Assembly: GCF_036010485.1 (NCBI RefSeq)
Contig: NZ_CP108568.1
Location: 5,976,501 to 6,040,500 of the forward strand
DNA: 64,000 nt
Direction of reading: 5' to 3'
Source of the DNA: Streptomyces sp. NBC_01198
GTDB taxonomy: Bacteria > Actinomycetota > Actinomycetes > Streptomycetales > Streptomycetaceae
The translations under genes were made by a program, and so were the position numbers. The number at the start of each line of letters is the position of its first letter. Within the stretch, counting starts at the first letter, position 1. Below, in pieces: positions 43,196 to 52,482 of this stretch. The notes beneath the pieces are model-generated. The model was given only the letters and a program-made list of their open reading frames with translations. It searched no databases and was not told where the DNA came from.

Positions 43196-43449
43196 GTCAC
43201 GTCCTCCATGCATGGGTTCGCCGGAGCCGGTCCACCATGACCGGGCGGCGGCTTTGGTTCGGCCACTTCGTCTCAAAGGGGGCCCTGTCGTGCCGACACA
43301 ACATCTTCGCACTTCTCGGGGGCTCGCGGGCCACCGGCCCTACCGGTGCGAACACCGCGTGCGGCCCCCGGCATGTCGCCGGGGGCCGCACGTGACACAT
43401 CTCACCCGGACTTCGCCGGGTCGTCACCGCCTGTCAGGACTTCGCCCGA

Positions 43450-44958
43450 TCAGAGCAGACCTCCCTCGGCGGTCCGCCGGGCCAGCGCCACCAGGGTGCG
43501 GACGGCCGAGCCGGTGCCGCCCTTCGGGGTGTAGCCGAACGGGCCGCCCTCGTTGAAGGCCGGACCCGCGATGTCCAGGTGCGCCCAGGTGATGCCCTCG
43601 CCGACGAACTCCCGCAGGAAAAGCCCCGCGATCAGGCCGCCACCGGGGCGTACGCCCATGTTCGCGATGTCCGCGGTGGGGGAGTCGAAGGTCTTCCGCA
43701 GCTGCTGCGGCAGCGGCATCGGCCAGGAGTCCTCACCCTCGGCCAGCGCCGTGGTGTGCACGGCGGTACGGAAACCGTCGTCGTTCGCCATGATCCCGAA
43801 CCGGCCGTCACCCAGCGCCAGCACCATGGCGCCGGTCAGCGTCGCCACGTCCACGATCGCGTCCGGCGCCTCCTCCGAGGCCCTGGCCAGCGCGTCGGCC
43901 AGCACCAGCCGGCCCTCGGCGTCGGTGTTCAGCACCTCGACGGTCTTGCCGCTGTACATCTTCAGCACGTCGCCGGGGCGGGTCGCACCGCCGCCGGGCA
44001 TGTTCTCGGCCAGCGCGAGCCAGCCGGTCACGTTGACCTCAAGGCCCAGCCTGGCCGCCGCCACGACCGCGGAGAAGACCGCCGCGGCGCCGCTCATGTC
44101 GCACTTCATCGTCTCGTTGTGCCCCGGCGGCTTCAGCGAGATGCCGCCCGAGTCGTAGGTGATGCCCTTGCCGACGAAGGCCAGCGTCCTGGTGGCCTTG
44201 GCGTGCGAGTACGCCACCCGCACCAGCCGGGGCGGCGTCGCCGAGCCCTGGCCGACGCCCATGATGCCGCCGTAGCCGCCCTTGAGCAGTGCCTTCTCGT
44301 CCAGCACCTCGACCTTCAGGCCGTACTCCTTGCCCGCGGCCTGCACCGCGGCGGCGAAGGCCTGCGGGTACAGGTCGTTCGGCGGGGTGTTGATCAGGTC
44401 ACGTGCGCGGTTGACCTCCTCGGCCACCGCGCTCGCCCGCTCCGCCGCGGCCTTGTGCGCCTTGTCGCGCGGCTTGGCACCCACCACGGCGACCTCGCCG
44501 AGCGGGCCCTTGCCCGAGTCGGCCTGATACGCCGTGAACGCGTACGCGCCGAGCAGCGCGCCGACCGCGACCGCCTCGACGTCCGCGGGGTCCCCGGCGG
44601 GCAGCGCGAACGCCGCCTTCTTGGCTCCCGACAGCGACCTCGCCGCGGTGCCGGCCGCCTTGCGCAGCGCCTCGGGGTCGAACCCCGCGCCCTCCTCGGG
44701 CGTCTCCCCCAGGCCCACCGCCACCACGACCGCGGCCTTCACGCCGTCCGGCGCGGGGAGCTTGGTCAGCTCGCCCTCCGCCCCGGTGGCGCCGAGCGTC
44801 TCCAGCGTCGAGGCGAGCTTGCCGCCGAACGCGGAATCCACCGATTCCGCGCCCGGGGCGAGGCGGGGGCCGCCCTTGGCGGCCTTGCTCACCCCCACGA
44901 CGACGGCGTCCGCGCGCAGCGCTGCGGCGGCGGAGGTACTGAGTGTCAGAGCTGTCAC
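43450..44958 (-). CDS. pepA: Leucyl aminopeptidase
   Basis: The 502-residue M17 peptidase starts with GTG. It has the metal-binding signature GKGITYDSGGISLKP and the family signature NTDAEGRLVLADAL. It removes N-terminal residues in the cytosol as a hexamer; in enterobacteria homologs also bind DNA. The gene is monocistronic here. Confidence 0.95.
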   Translation of the reverse strand: MTALTLSTSAAAALRADAVVVGVSKAAKGGPRLAPGAESVDSAFGGKLASTLETLGATGAEGELTKLPAPDGVKAAVVVAVGLGETPEEGAGFDPEALRKAAGTAARSLSGAKKAAFALPAGDPADVEAVAVGALLGAYAFTAYQADSGKGPLGEVAVVGAKPRDKAHKAAAERASAVAEEVNRARDLINTPPNDLYPQAFAAAVQAAGKEYGLKVEVLDEKALLKGGYGGIMGVGQGSATPPRLVRVAYSHAKATRTLAFVGKGITYDSGGISLKPPGHNETMKCDMSGAAAVFSAVVAAARLGLEVNVTGWLALAENMPGGGATRPGDVLKMYSGKTVEVLNTDAEGRLVLADALARASEEAPDAIVDVATLTGAMVLALGDGRFGIMANDDGFRTAVHTTALAEGEDSWPMPLPQQLRKTFDSPTADIANMGVRPGGGLIAGLFLREFVGEGITWAHLDIAGPAFNEGGPFGYTPKGGTGSAVRTLVALARRTAEGGLL

Positions 44959-45117
44959 GGTGGGTCAGGTCCTATTCGGTCGAGGTCCTCGTCAAAGGCC
45001 GGTGGGTGGCCCGGCCCGAGCCACCCCGCATCGTATTCCGCCACACCATCGGGGCACTGCGTGACGCCCACCGGTTGCGTTGAGCCTACGCCGAGGTGGT
45101 GGGGGGGTGGGGGGTGG

Positions 45118-45161
45118 TGCTGCGGTGGTGCTGCGGTGGTGCTGCGGTGGTGCTGCGGTGG
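45118..45161. repeat. 11-bp tandem repeat, four copies
   Basis: TGCTGCGGTGG repeated four times without change, preceded by a G-rich run (45096-45117). Confidence 0.85.
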
Positions 45162-45452
45162 TGTTGCCCGCCCGCCCACCCGTGCGGGTGTTCTGTCGGG
45201 TGCGGGTGCCGCTGGTGGGTGGGTCGGTGCCGCCCCGGGGGTATCTCCTCGGCCTGCGCACCATGGCTCTTACGGTTCCTTCCAGCGGGAGTTGTGCGCA
45301 TGCCTGCGGGGACACCCCCGGACCGTCCCCTTCCCGCCGCCGGCGGCTCCCTGCCGACACTGGCTGAGGAGGGGGGTCCGGACGGGGGCACCGCCCTCCC
45401 GCACCCGCCCCCGGGTGCGTTGTATGACTCCCCGGGCACCCTTGCCGTGGGC

Positions 45453-45588
45453 GTCACGCCTGCCCGCACGAACGCCTGCGGCACGTCCCACGCCTGCCCG
45501 CACGTACGCCTGCGGCACGTCCCACGCCTGCCCGCACGTACGCCTGCGGCACGTCCCACGCCTGCCCGCACGTACGCCTGCGGCGCGT
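45453..45588. repeat. 34-bp tandem repeat, four copies
   Basis: Two perfect units (45487-45520 and 45521-45554) are flanked by a near-copy on each side (45453-45486 and 45555-45588). Each unit starts CCCACGCCTGCCCGCACG and contains CGCCTGCGGCACGT. There are no spacers, so it is not a CRISPR array. Confidence 0.85.
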
Positions 45589-45927
45589 CCTCAGGCCTAC
45601 CCGCGCGGGACACCTGCGGCGCCTCCGCACGCACGGCGCGACAGCCGCCGATGGCGGGCCGCCCCCGCAGGGGGACCGTTCACCGAACTACTACTCGCAC
45701 GGGACTGGGGGCACCCCCACGCGGAGCCGTGGGTAACACCCCGCGCCGCCAGGCGCGGGAAACCCCCCACGGACGCGCACCCGCCGACCGTGGCGGCCCG
45801 CACCCGGGTCCGCAGCCGCGAGGAAACCCGCACGGGCGTGCACCCGCCGATGGTGGCGCGGGCCCCCCGGGCCGCAGGCGCGGGTACCCCCAGGGGCGGG
45901 CACGCGGGGGGCGGGTAGCCTCGCGCG

Positions 45928-46719
45928 GTGGGGAAACTGCCTGCGGCCTCGGCCGGTGACGCGCTGCGGTTCGCCTTCGGGACGCTCACCGTGCTGCCCG
46001 CCCGGGTCACCCGGTGGGACCGGGCCGCCGCCCGGGGCGGGATGCTCGCCGCGCCGCTGGTCGGTGGCGTCGTCGGGCTGGCCGCCGCCGCCTGCGGCGG
46101 GCTGCTGGTGGCGCTCGGCGCGGGGCCGCTGCTCGCGGCGGTCGGCACGGTGGCCGTACCCGCCGTCCTCACCCGGGGCCTGCACCTCGACGGCCTCGCC
46201 GACACCGCGGACGGGCTCGGCTCGGGCAAGGCCGCGGATGACGCCCTGCGGATCATGAAGCAGTCCGACATCGGACCGTTCGGGGTCGTCACCCTGGTCT
46301 TCGTCCTGCTCGCGCAGGTCGCCTCGGCCGCGGCCTGTTACGCCCACGGCTGGGTCTACGGCGGCGCGGCCGCCCTGATCGCCGCGGTGTCCGCGCGGGC
46401 CGCGCTGCTCGCCGCGTGCCGCCGTGGCGTCCCGGCCGCGCGGCCCGGCGGCCTCGGCGCGGCCGTCGCGGGGACCGTCCCGCCGTGGGCGGCGCTCTTG
46501 GCTGCCGCCCTGTGCGCGGCCCTCGCCGCCGCCGCGGGCTCCGCCTTCGGCGGGCTGACGGAGCTGCGCTGCGCGGCGGCGGTGGCCTGCGGCCTGGCCG
46601 CGGGCGAAGTCCTGGTGCGGCGCTGCACCGCCCGCTTCGGCGGGGTGACCGGCGACGTCTTCGGTGCGGTCACCGAAGCCGCCGCGACAGCCGCACTCCT
46701 GGCCCTGTCCCTGCGCTGA
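45928..46719 (+). CDS. cobS: Adenosylcobinamide-GDP ribazoletransferase
   Basis: The 263-residue membrane enzyme has several transmembrane segments and the CobS signature LHLDGLADTADGLGSGKAADDALRIMKQSDIGPFG. It joins alpha-ribazole to adenosylcobinamide-GDP, the last step of cobalamin assembly. cobT and cobU lie 2.5 and 4.2 kb further on, on the other strand. The start is GTG. Confidence 0.93.
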   Translation: MGKLPAASAGDALRFAFGTLTVLPARVTRWDRAAARGGMLAAPLVGGVVGLAAAACGGLLVALGAGPLLAAVGTVAVPAVLTRGLHLDGLADTADGLGSGKAADDALRIMKQSDIGPFGVVTLVFVLLAQVASAAACYAHGWVYGGAAALIAAVSARAALLAACRRGVPAARPGGLGAAVAGTVPPWAALLAAALCAALAAAAGSAFGGLTELRCAAAVACGLAAGEVLVRRCTARFGGVTGDVFGAVTEAAATAALLALSLR

Positions 46720-46754
46720 CCCCCGGCCGCCGCCACTGGCGGGTGCACGCCGGG

Positions 46755-47351
46755 TCAGGGCGCAGCCCGTAGGGGGCCGCGGGTGAAGAGGGCCAGGATC
46801 ACGGCCACGCCCGCCAGGTGCTCGTAGCCGGCCAGGTTGGGGAGGGAGACGACCTCCACCACCATCGCCAGCACGATCGCGCCGACCGTCCACCACGCCC
46901 GGTACCGCAGGGCCACGTAGACGCCGAGGGCGACGACCGCGGCGGACGGGCCGGTGTCGCGGACCAGGAGGTCGTGCGCGGGCAGCCCGAGCGGCCAGTG
47001 CGGGCCCGCCCAGAGGGAGTAGCGGGCGAAGCCGGTGCCTGCCAGGGTGGCGAGCAGGGCCACGCCGAGGGTGCGGCGGCGGCCCACCGTGGTCTCCGCG
47101 ATGCCGAAGACGACCACGACCTGCAGCGCCAGGCCCCACACCGGCAGCGAGGGGTCGGGCAGGAAGAGCGACAGGGGGGTGCGCAGCAGCGCCTGCCACC
47201 AGGGCAGGGTGGCGTAGACGGCGCCGAGCCGTTCGACCCAGCCGCTGGTGCCGTGGCCGTGCTGGAGCAGTTGCAGGGCGAGGATCCCGCCGCAGGCGGC
47301 GAGGGTGACCGGAACCGCCCGCGGCCCGCGGACCCGCAGCCGGCGTCCCAC
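46755..47351 (-). CDS. Rhomboid-like integral membrane protein
   Basis: The frame extends to 47528, but that start overlaps the neighbour by over 100 bases; GTG 47351 (VGRRLRVRGPRAVPV) is preferred and gives about 198 residues. It has six to seven hydrophobic segments, for example VTLAACGGILALQLLQ and PVWGLALQVVVVFGIAE. A rhomboid-like helix order is suggested, but no Ser-His catalytic pair is evident. The function is unknown. Confidence 0.6.
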   Translation of the reverse strand: MGRRLRVRGPRAVPVTLAACGGILALQLLQHGHGTSGWVERLGAVYATLPWWQALLRTPLSLFLPDPSLPVWGLALQVVVVFGIAETTVGRRRTLGVALLATLAGTGFARYSLWAGPHWPLGLPAHDLLVRDTGPSAAVVALGVYVALRYRAWWTVGAIVLAMVVEVVSLPNLAGYEHLAGVAVILALFTRGPLRAAP

Positions 47352-47409
47352 GTCGCCGCGAATCGCCGCCCACTCGGCGAACAGCCCGCTGCGGGAGCCT
47401 CGCCCGCCG

Positions 47410-49137
47410 TCACGGTGCGGCCCGCCGCCGCAGTGGCGGGGGGAGGCGGGGGACGCCGAGGAAGCCTTCGGCGCGGGCGCCCGCGAGACCGATCCTCGGG
47501 AGCTCGCTCGACTTGCCGAAGAGGACATAGCGCGGCTCCCAGATCGGCCGGAATTTGGCGTTGGCGCGGTAGAGCGACTCGATCTGCCACCAGCGCGAGA
47601 AGAACGTCAGCAGCGAGTGCCACAGCCGCAGCACCGGGCCCGCGCCGAGCCGGGAGCCGCGTTCGAAGACCGACCTGAACATCGCGAAGTTGAGCGAGAC
47701 CTGCTCGACCCCCACCTCGCCGGCCCGCCGGATCAGCTCGATGACCATGAACTCGATCAGCCCGTTGTCCGAGCCCCGGTCGCGCCGCATCAGGTCGAGC
47801 GAGAGGCCCTGCGGGCCCCACGGCACGAAGCTCAGCAGCGCTCGCGGCCGGCCCTCGCCGTCCGCGCACTCGACCATCACGCACTGACCGTCTGCGGGGT
47901 CGCCGAGCCGCCCGAGCGCCATCGAGAAGCCGCGCTCGGTCTGCCCGTCACGCCAGTCGTCGGCGCAGCCCAGGAGCGCGGCCAGCTCGTCGGCCGGGAT
48001 GTCGGCGTGCCGCCTGATGCGTACGGTGCAGCCGGACCGGAGCACCCGGTTGTGCGCCTGCCGCACCGTGCGCATCGCGCGCCCGTCGAGGGTGAAGTCG
48101 GCGGTCTCCACGATCGCCTCGTCGCCGAGTTCGAGGGCGTCGAGGCCGTGCCGGGCGTAGACGGTGCCGGCCTCCTCGCTCGCCCCCATCACGGCGGGCA
48201 CCCAGGCGTGGTCCCGTGCCTCCTCCAGCCACGCCTCGATGGCGCCGGGCCACGCCTCGGGGTCGCCGATCGGGTCGCCGGACGCGAGGGAGACCCCGCC
48301 GAGTACGCGGTAGGCGATCGCGGACTTGCCGCTCGGCGACCAGATGACGCTCTTGTCGCGGCGCAGCGCGAAGTAGCCGAGGGAGTCGCGCTCGCCGTAC
48401 TTCCCGAGCAGGACGCGCAGCCGCTGCTCGTCGTCCGTGCCGAGCAGTTCCCGGCCGCGGGGGGAGCGGAAGGCGACGACCAGGACCAGGACGAAGAGCA
48501 GCGCGCTCATCCCGTTGATCACCACGTCCACCCAGCCGGGGGTGGAGATGGTCACGAACGCGCTGTCGTCCGGGACCAGGGAGACCAGCCGGAGCAGGGC
48601 GTAGCCGAAGCTGTCGGCGAGGGTGCCGCCGTGCTGGGAGTTGGTGGCGGTCACCAGGATGGTCCCGACGAGCGCCGCCAGGACCAGGCCGAGGCCGGCG
48701 ACCACCGCCGCGTGCCAGGGGTTGGCCGGGTCGCCCTTGGCGCGGAACTCCCGCCGCCCGGCGACCAGCGCCGCCAGGAAGGCGGTGGTCAGCGCGAGGG
48801 AGACCCAGTTCTGGGTGTGTCCGTAGATGTCCGGCCACACCATGCTCAGCGCCAGGACGGCGAAGAACAGGCCGCACAGCACGAGGTTGAGGATCCAGGC
48901 GGCACGTTTGCGGCGGCGCATCGTGACGGCGAGGAAGAGGGCGATGGCGCCGGAGGTGAAGCCCGCGGTGAGCAGGTACGGGGTGAAGTAGTCCTGGGCG
49001 TTGTGCCGCCGGATGTCGGCGCCGAAGGAGACCCAGACGGCGCCGAGGAAGTTCAGCGCGGCCACGATGCGCAGGTACCAGACCGTGAAGACCGCGCTGC
49101 GCGCCGCTGGGCGGCGCGGGGGCCGCGGACTTCCCAT
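47410..49137 (-). CDS. Lysyl-phosphatidylglycerol synthase-like membrane protein (DUF2156)
   Basis: The 575-residue protein has about six membrane segments in the first 240 residues and a C-terminal GNAT-like DUF2156 domain (YRVLGGVSLASGDPIGDPEAW, LMRRDRGSDNGLIEFM, LNFAMFRS). This is the MprF/LysX transferase architecture without the lysyl-tRNA synthetase part. It probably adds an aminoacyl group to membrane phosphatidylglycerol, lowering sensitivity to cationic peptides. It is followed by the rhomboid-like gene on the same strand. Confidence 0.85.
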   Translation of the reverse strand: MGSPRPPRRPAARSAVFTVWYLRIVAALNFLGAVWVSFGADIRRHNAQDYFTPYLLTAGFTSGAIALFLAVTMRRRKRAAWILNLVLCGLFFAVLALSMVWPDIYGHTQNWVSLALTTAFLAALVAGRREFRAKGDPANPWHAAVVAGLGLVLAALVGTILVTATNSQHGGTLADSFGYALLRLVSLVPDDSAFVTISTPGWVDVVINGMSALLFVLVLVVAFRSPRGRELLGTDDEQRLRVLLGKYGERDSLGYFALRRDKSVIWSPSGKSAIAYRVLGGVSLASGDPIGDPEAWPGAIEAWLEEARDHAWVPAVMGASEEAGTVYARHGLDALELGDEAIVETADFTLDGRAMRTVRQAHNRVLRSGCTVRIRRHADIPADELAALLGCADDWRDGQTERGFSMALGRLGDPADGQCVMVECADGEGRPRALLSFVPWGPQGLSLDLMRRDRGSDNGLIEFMVIELIRRAGEVGVEQVSLNFAMFRSVFERGSRLGAGPVLRLWHSLLTFFSRWWQIESLYRANAKFRPIWEPRYVLFGKSSELPRIGLAGARAEGFLGVPRLPPPLRRRAAP

Positions 49138-49151
49138 GGCTGGGAAGCATA

Positions 49152-49183
49152 GAGCGTAATGTCTGATTTACGGCATTACGCTC
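49152..49183. promoter_or_regulatory. GAGCGTAATG inverted repeat
   Basis: Arms 49152-49161 and 49174-49183 (GAGCGTAATG and CATTACGCTC) are perfect with a 12-base loop, 15 bases upstream of the lysyl-PG-synthase-like start. AT-rich for this genome, it could be an operator or promoter element for that gene. Confidence 0.45.
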
Positions 49184-49207
49184 CGGCGCGTCGGCTGGGT
49201 GCGGAGG

Positions 49208-50299
49208 CTAGGCCTCCGCGGGCTCCTCGGCGGTGTCCGCTTCCGCTTCCGCGGTGCCGGACTCGGCGGGGAGTTCGGCCGACAGGGCCGCCGCCGCCTG
49301 GATCAGGGGCAGCGCCAGCAGCGCGCCGACGCCGCCGCCCAGCCGGATGCTGTGGTCGAGCAGCGGGTCGAGGGAGACCCGGTCCAGCGCCTTGGCCTGG
49401 CCCGGCTCGCCGCTCGCGTGACCGGCCAGCCACCAGTCCGGCGCGCGGAACGCGACCCGCTGGCCCACCAGCGCGCAGGCCGCGCCGACGACGCCGTCGA
49501 GCACCACCGGCATCTTGCGTACGGCCGCCTGCAGCAGAAAGCCCGTCATCGCGGCGAAGTCGGCGCCGCCGACGGTGGCGAGCAGCGCCAGCTGGTCCCC
49601 GAGGACCGGGCGCGCCCGGCGCAGCGCGTCCCGGATCGCCGCGCACTTGCGCATCCAGGCCAGGTCGTCGATACCGGAGCCGCGGCCGGTCACCACGGAG
49701 GCGTCCGTACCGCACAGCGCGGCGATCAGGACGGCGGCCGGGGTCGTGCCGCCGACGCTCAGGTCGCCGAGCAGTACGAGGTCCGTGCCGGAGTCCGCGT
49801 GCCGGTCGGCCAGCTCCATCCCGGTACGGAAGGCCTGCTCGGCCTCTTCCCGGGTGAGGGCGTCCTCGACGTCGATACGTCCCGAGCCGCGGCGTACCCG
49901 ATACGCCGTCACCTCGGCGGGCAGGTCCGCCGGGTCGCAGTCCAGCGCCATGTCGACGACGTCGACGGGTACGCCGAGGCGGCGCGCGATCACGCTCACC
50001 GGGGCGGTGCCCTCGATCGCGGCCAGGGCCAGGGCACTGGCCGTGCCCGCCTTCATGGTCGAGACGTCCAGCTCGGCGACGCCGTGGTCGGCGGCGAAGA
50101 GCAGGACGCGGGGCGCGGAGATCGGCCGCACCGGCACGGCGCCCTGGACGGCGGCCAGCCAGTCGGCCAGCTCCCCGACCTTCCCGAGCCCGTCGGCGGG
50201 CCGCACGAGCTCCCGCCACCTGTCCACCGAGTCCCGCCGCAGCCTTGCGTCGGGGCGCTCCACCAGGGAGCCGAAGTCGTCGAGCTGGATCCCAGTCAC
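49208..50299 (-). CDS. cobT: Nicotinate-nucleotide-dimethylbenzimidazole phosphoribosyltransferase
   Basis: The GTG start (VTGIQLDDFGSLVERPD) was chosen because the upstream open frame is repeat-derived. The 363-residue enzyme has RVLLFAADHGVAELDVSTMKAGTA, LLGDLSVGGTTPAAVL, ATVGGADFAAMTGFLLQAA, and the C-terminal HSIRLGGGVGALLALPLI. It makes alpha-ribazole phosphate for the cobalamin lower loop. It belongs with cobS and cobU in the window. Confidence 0.92.
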   Translation of the reverse strand: MTGIQLDDFGSLVERPDARLRRDSVDRWRELVRPADGLGKVGELADWLAAVQGAVPVRPISAPRVLLFAADHGVAELDVSTMKAGTASALALAAIEGTAPVSVIARRLGVPVDVVDMALDCDPADLPAEVTAYRVRRGSGRIDVEDALTREEAEQAFRTGMELADRHADSGTDLVLLGDLSVGGTTPAAVLIAALCGTDASVVTGRGSGIDDLAWMRKCAAIRDALRRARPVLGDQLALLATVGGADFAAMTGFLLQAAVRKMPVVLDGVVGAACALVGQRVAFRAPDWWLAGHASGEPGQAKALDRVSLDPLLDHSIRLGGGVGALLALPLIQAAAALSAELPAESGTAEAEADTAEEPAEA

Positions 50300-50870
50300 C
50301 CGCCGAACAGTACCGCCCACGGCCCTGGCCCGGCTCTCTGGGTCCTCCGCCCCCACTCCGCCTCCCTCCCTCCCGCAGGGGGCGCGCATCCGCGGGCCGC
50401 GGTCTTCCAACGCTTCCCCGCCGGACGCGGGTGACCCCCCTCCACGGGCCGGTGGCCCGTCTCCGACAGCAAGTGCCCCCTCCGGTTCGGTGCCGACCCG
50501 CGCCCCGGTGGTGGGTTGGCCGCCCAGTTCCCCGCGCCCCTGGGGTGGTGGCGGTTCGTCGCCACCCGACGGGCGGTGGCCCCGAGGGGTCGGCCCTGCC
50601 GCTGAGGGCACCCCACCAGGGGCGCGGGGAACTGCGCGCTCAGCCCACCACGGCCGGTGGCCCGTTTTCGGCAGCAGGTGCCCCTTTGGGGCGGTGACGA
50701 CCCGCGCGCCCGGTGGGGGTTGGTCGCACCGTTCCTCGCGCCTCTGGGGCGGTGGCGGTTTGTCGCCACACGACGGTCGGTCGGGGTTGGTCGCGCCGTT
50801 CCTCGCGCCCCTGGAGGGCGCCCTCATGCGCAGGGGGCACCCCCCTGGGCGCCGGGGCCCCGGCAGGGGG
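50300..50870. other. Intergenic region with REP-like repeats
   Basis: About 570 bases between cobT and cobU with no gene. It carries several related palindromic segments: near 50520-50570, 50605-50640 and 50725-50800, with shared pieces such as GGGGCGCGGGGAACTGCGCG. The 26 bases at 50612-50637 are an exact inverted match to 60118-60143. Confidence 0.6.
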
Positions 50871-52070
50871 TCAGCGGAGGGGGAGGGGGAGGCCGGCCAC
50901 TACCAGGAGGACGTGGTCGGACTCGGCGGCCATCGCCGTGTTGAGGCGGCCGAGCTCGTCGCGGAAGCGGCGGCCCGCGGGGGTCGGGGGGACCACCCCG
51001 GAGCCGACTTCGTTGGAGACCGCCACGGCGGTGCGACGGGTCGCACGCCATGCCGCGGCCAGCGCGTCGGCGCGAGCCCGTACGCGGTGGGCCGCGCCGT
51101 CGTGCCAGGTGGCGTCGTCCCAGGCTCCCTCCGTGTCGAGGACGTCGGTGAGCCAGAGCCCGAGGCAGTCGATCACCAGGGGCGGGCCCGCGTCGTCGGC
51201 GAGGAGCGGGAGGAGGTCGCGGGTCTCCAGGGTGCGCCAGCCGGACGGGCGGCGTTCGCGGTGCCGGGCGACCCGGTCGGCCCAGTCGGCGTCGCCGTCG
51301 CGGGTGCCGCCGGTGGCGACGTAGAGGACGTCGGGGAAGCCGGCGAGCCGGCGCTCGGCCTCCGCGGACTTGCCGGAGCGGGCGCCGCCCAGCACCAGGG
51401 TGCGGCGGGGCACGTCGGGCACGGCGTGGTAGTCGCCGACGACCAGCGTCGTGCCGTCCGGTACGGCCCTGGCCCCGAGCGCGGCGAGCCGCCGGGTCAG
51501 TTCGGGCCGGGGCGGCGCGTCGTGGTCGAGGTGGACGGCGACCACGTCGGTCGTGCCGGTCACCGCCCCCGCCGCCCGCAGCCGGGCGAGCGCGTCGGGC
51601 CGGCCGATCGCGTCGAGCAGCACCAGGTCGTAGGGCGGGTCGGTGCCGTCCAGGCCGGCCGGCGCGCAGCCGGGCGGCAGGTACAGCAACCGCAGGCCGT
51701 CCGGCGACTCGACGGCGTAACCCGTGCCGGGCGCGTCCATGGCCAGCGCCCGCACCTTGTGGCCGGTGATCAGGGTGAGCCGCTGCCCGTCGGGCACCCG
51801 GGCGGGCGAGGGGAGCCCGGGCGGGATCTCCACCGCGGGGCCGTCGTGCGGGTGGGAGAGCAGGACCAGGCGCAGCCCGGCGAGGCTGTGCCCGGCGCGG
51901 GCGGCGGCGAGCGCGACGCCCGGCGTCAGGTCGAGCAGCACCTCGCCGTCGACCAGCACGGAGCTCGGCGCGCGGGCACCGTCGCCCACGGCGAGGGCGC
52001 AGGCCGCGCACGGGCAGTCCGGGGTCGGCAGGCCCTCGGGCCCCGCGGTGCCGAGCAGAGTCGCTTCCAC
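50871..52070 (-). CDS. cobU: CobU cobinamide kinase/guanylyltransferase with N-terminal MBL-like domain
   Basis: The 399-residue protein starts GTG (VEATLLGTAGPEGLP). The first ~200 residues resemble a metallo-beta-lactamase-like fold (LLGTAGPEGLPTPDCPC, LLSHPHDGP, VAVHLDHDAPP). The last ~180 residues are CobU: Walker A LVLGGARSGKS, VIDCLGLWLTDV and VAVSNEVGSGVVPPTPAGRRFRDELGRLN. It phosphorylates adenosylcobinamide and adds GMP. The fusion is seen in streptomycetes. Confidence 0.92.
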   Translation of the reverse strand: MEATLLGTAGPEGLPTPDCPCAACALAVGDGARAPSSVLVDGEVLLDLTPGVALAAARAGHSLAGLRLVLLSHPHDGPAVEIPPGLPSPARVPDGQRLTLITGHKVRALAMDAPGTGYAVESPDGLRLLYLPPGCAPAGLDGTDPPYDLVLLDAIGRPDALARLRAAGAVTGTTDVVAVHLDHDAPPRPELTRRLAALGARAVPDGTTLVVGDYHAVPDVPRRTLVLGGARSGKSAEAERRLAGFPDVLYVATGGTRDGDADWADRVARHRERRPSGWRTLETRDLLPLLADDAGPPLVIDCLGLWLTDVLDTEGAWDDATWHDGAAHRVRARADALAAAWRATRRTAVAVSNEVGSGVVPPTPAGRRFRDELGRLNTAMAAESDHVLLVVAGLPLPLR

Positions 52071-52233
52071 GGCACGATCGTCTCGCGTCGCGGTCCGCGA
52101 GGCGCGCGGGGTCCGCCATGTGGCGAGGGCCCCGCCGGCGCCGACGGTGCCGTTACGCTGCCCTGGCAGGCCATCGCAGCACCCTGGATCCTGGACTTGC
52201 GCGACAGACGGACTCGGCACCGAGGAGACATAC

Positions 52234-52440
52234 ATGGCGTGGACGTGGCGGTTCGAGAAGGCCGACGGCACCGAGGTGGAGCCCGCGGTGCAGCCCGAGG
52301 AGTTCACCACGCAGGGCGACGCCGAGTCCTGGCTCGGCGAGGTCTGGAAGGACCTGCTCGAAGGCGGCGCCGACCAGGTCGTCCTCTTCGAGGGCGACAC
52401 GAAGATCTACGGTCCGATGAGCCTGCACGCCGACGCGTGA
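52234..52440 (+). CDS. Conserved small acidic protein
   Basis: This 68-residue protein starts ATG with GAGGAG upstream: MAWTWRFEKADGTEVE, then an acidic helix and QVVLFEGDTKIYGPMSL. It is a conserved actinobacterial small protein with no known function. Confidence 0.85.
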   Translation: MAWTWRFEKADGTEVEPAVQPEEFTTQGDAESWLGEVWKDLLEGGADQVVLFEGDTKIYGPMSLHADA

Positions 52441-52482
52441 CCGGTCGGCGTCCCCCGCCTGCGCGCGGGGGACGCCGGCTGC

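Larger units (their letters stand above)
44959..45927. other. Repeat-rich spacer between pepA and cobS
   Basis: About 970 bases with no credible gene. Long frames here are artefacts of GC-rich tandem repeats. It contains an 11-bp repeat array (45118-45161) and a 34-bp repeat array (45453-45588). The 34-bp period is not a multiple of three, which argues against coding. Confidence 0.6.

Noticed and set aside
45453..45588. CRISPR-like array
   Set aside because: Units are directly adjacent with no unique spacers.
43579..45918. 779-residue plus-strand frame across pepA and the repeat spacer
   Set aside because: Antisense to pepA and then repeat-derived; no protein-like pattern.
50300..50827. N-terminal extension of cobT
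   Set aside because: Comes from GC-rich repeats; the conserved CobT sequence begins at GTG 50299.
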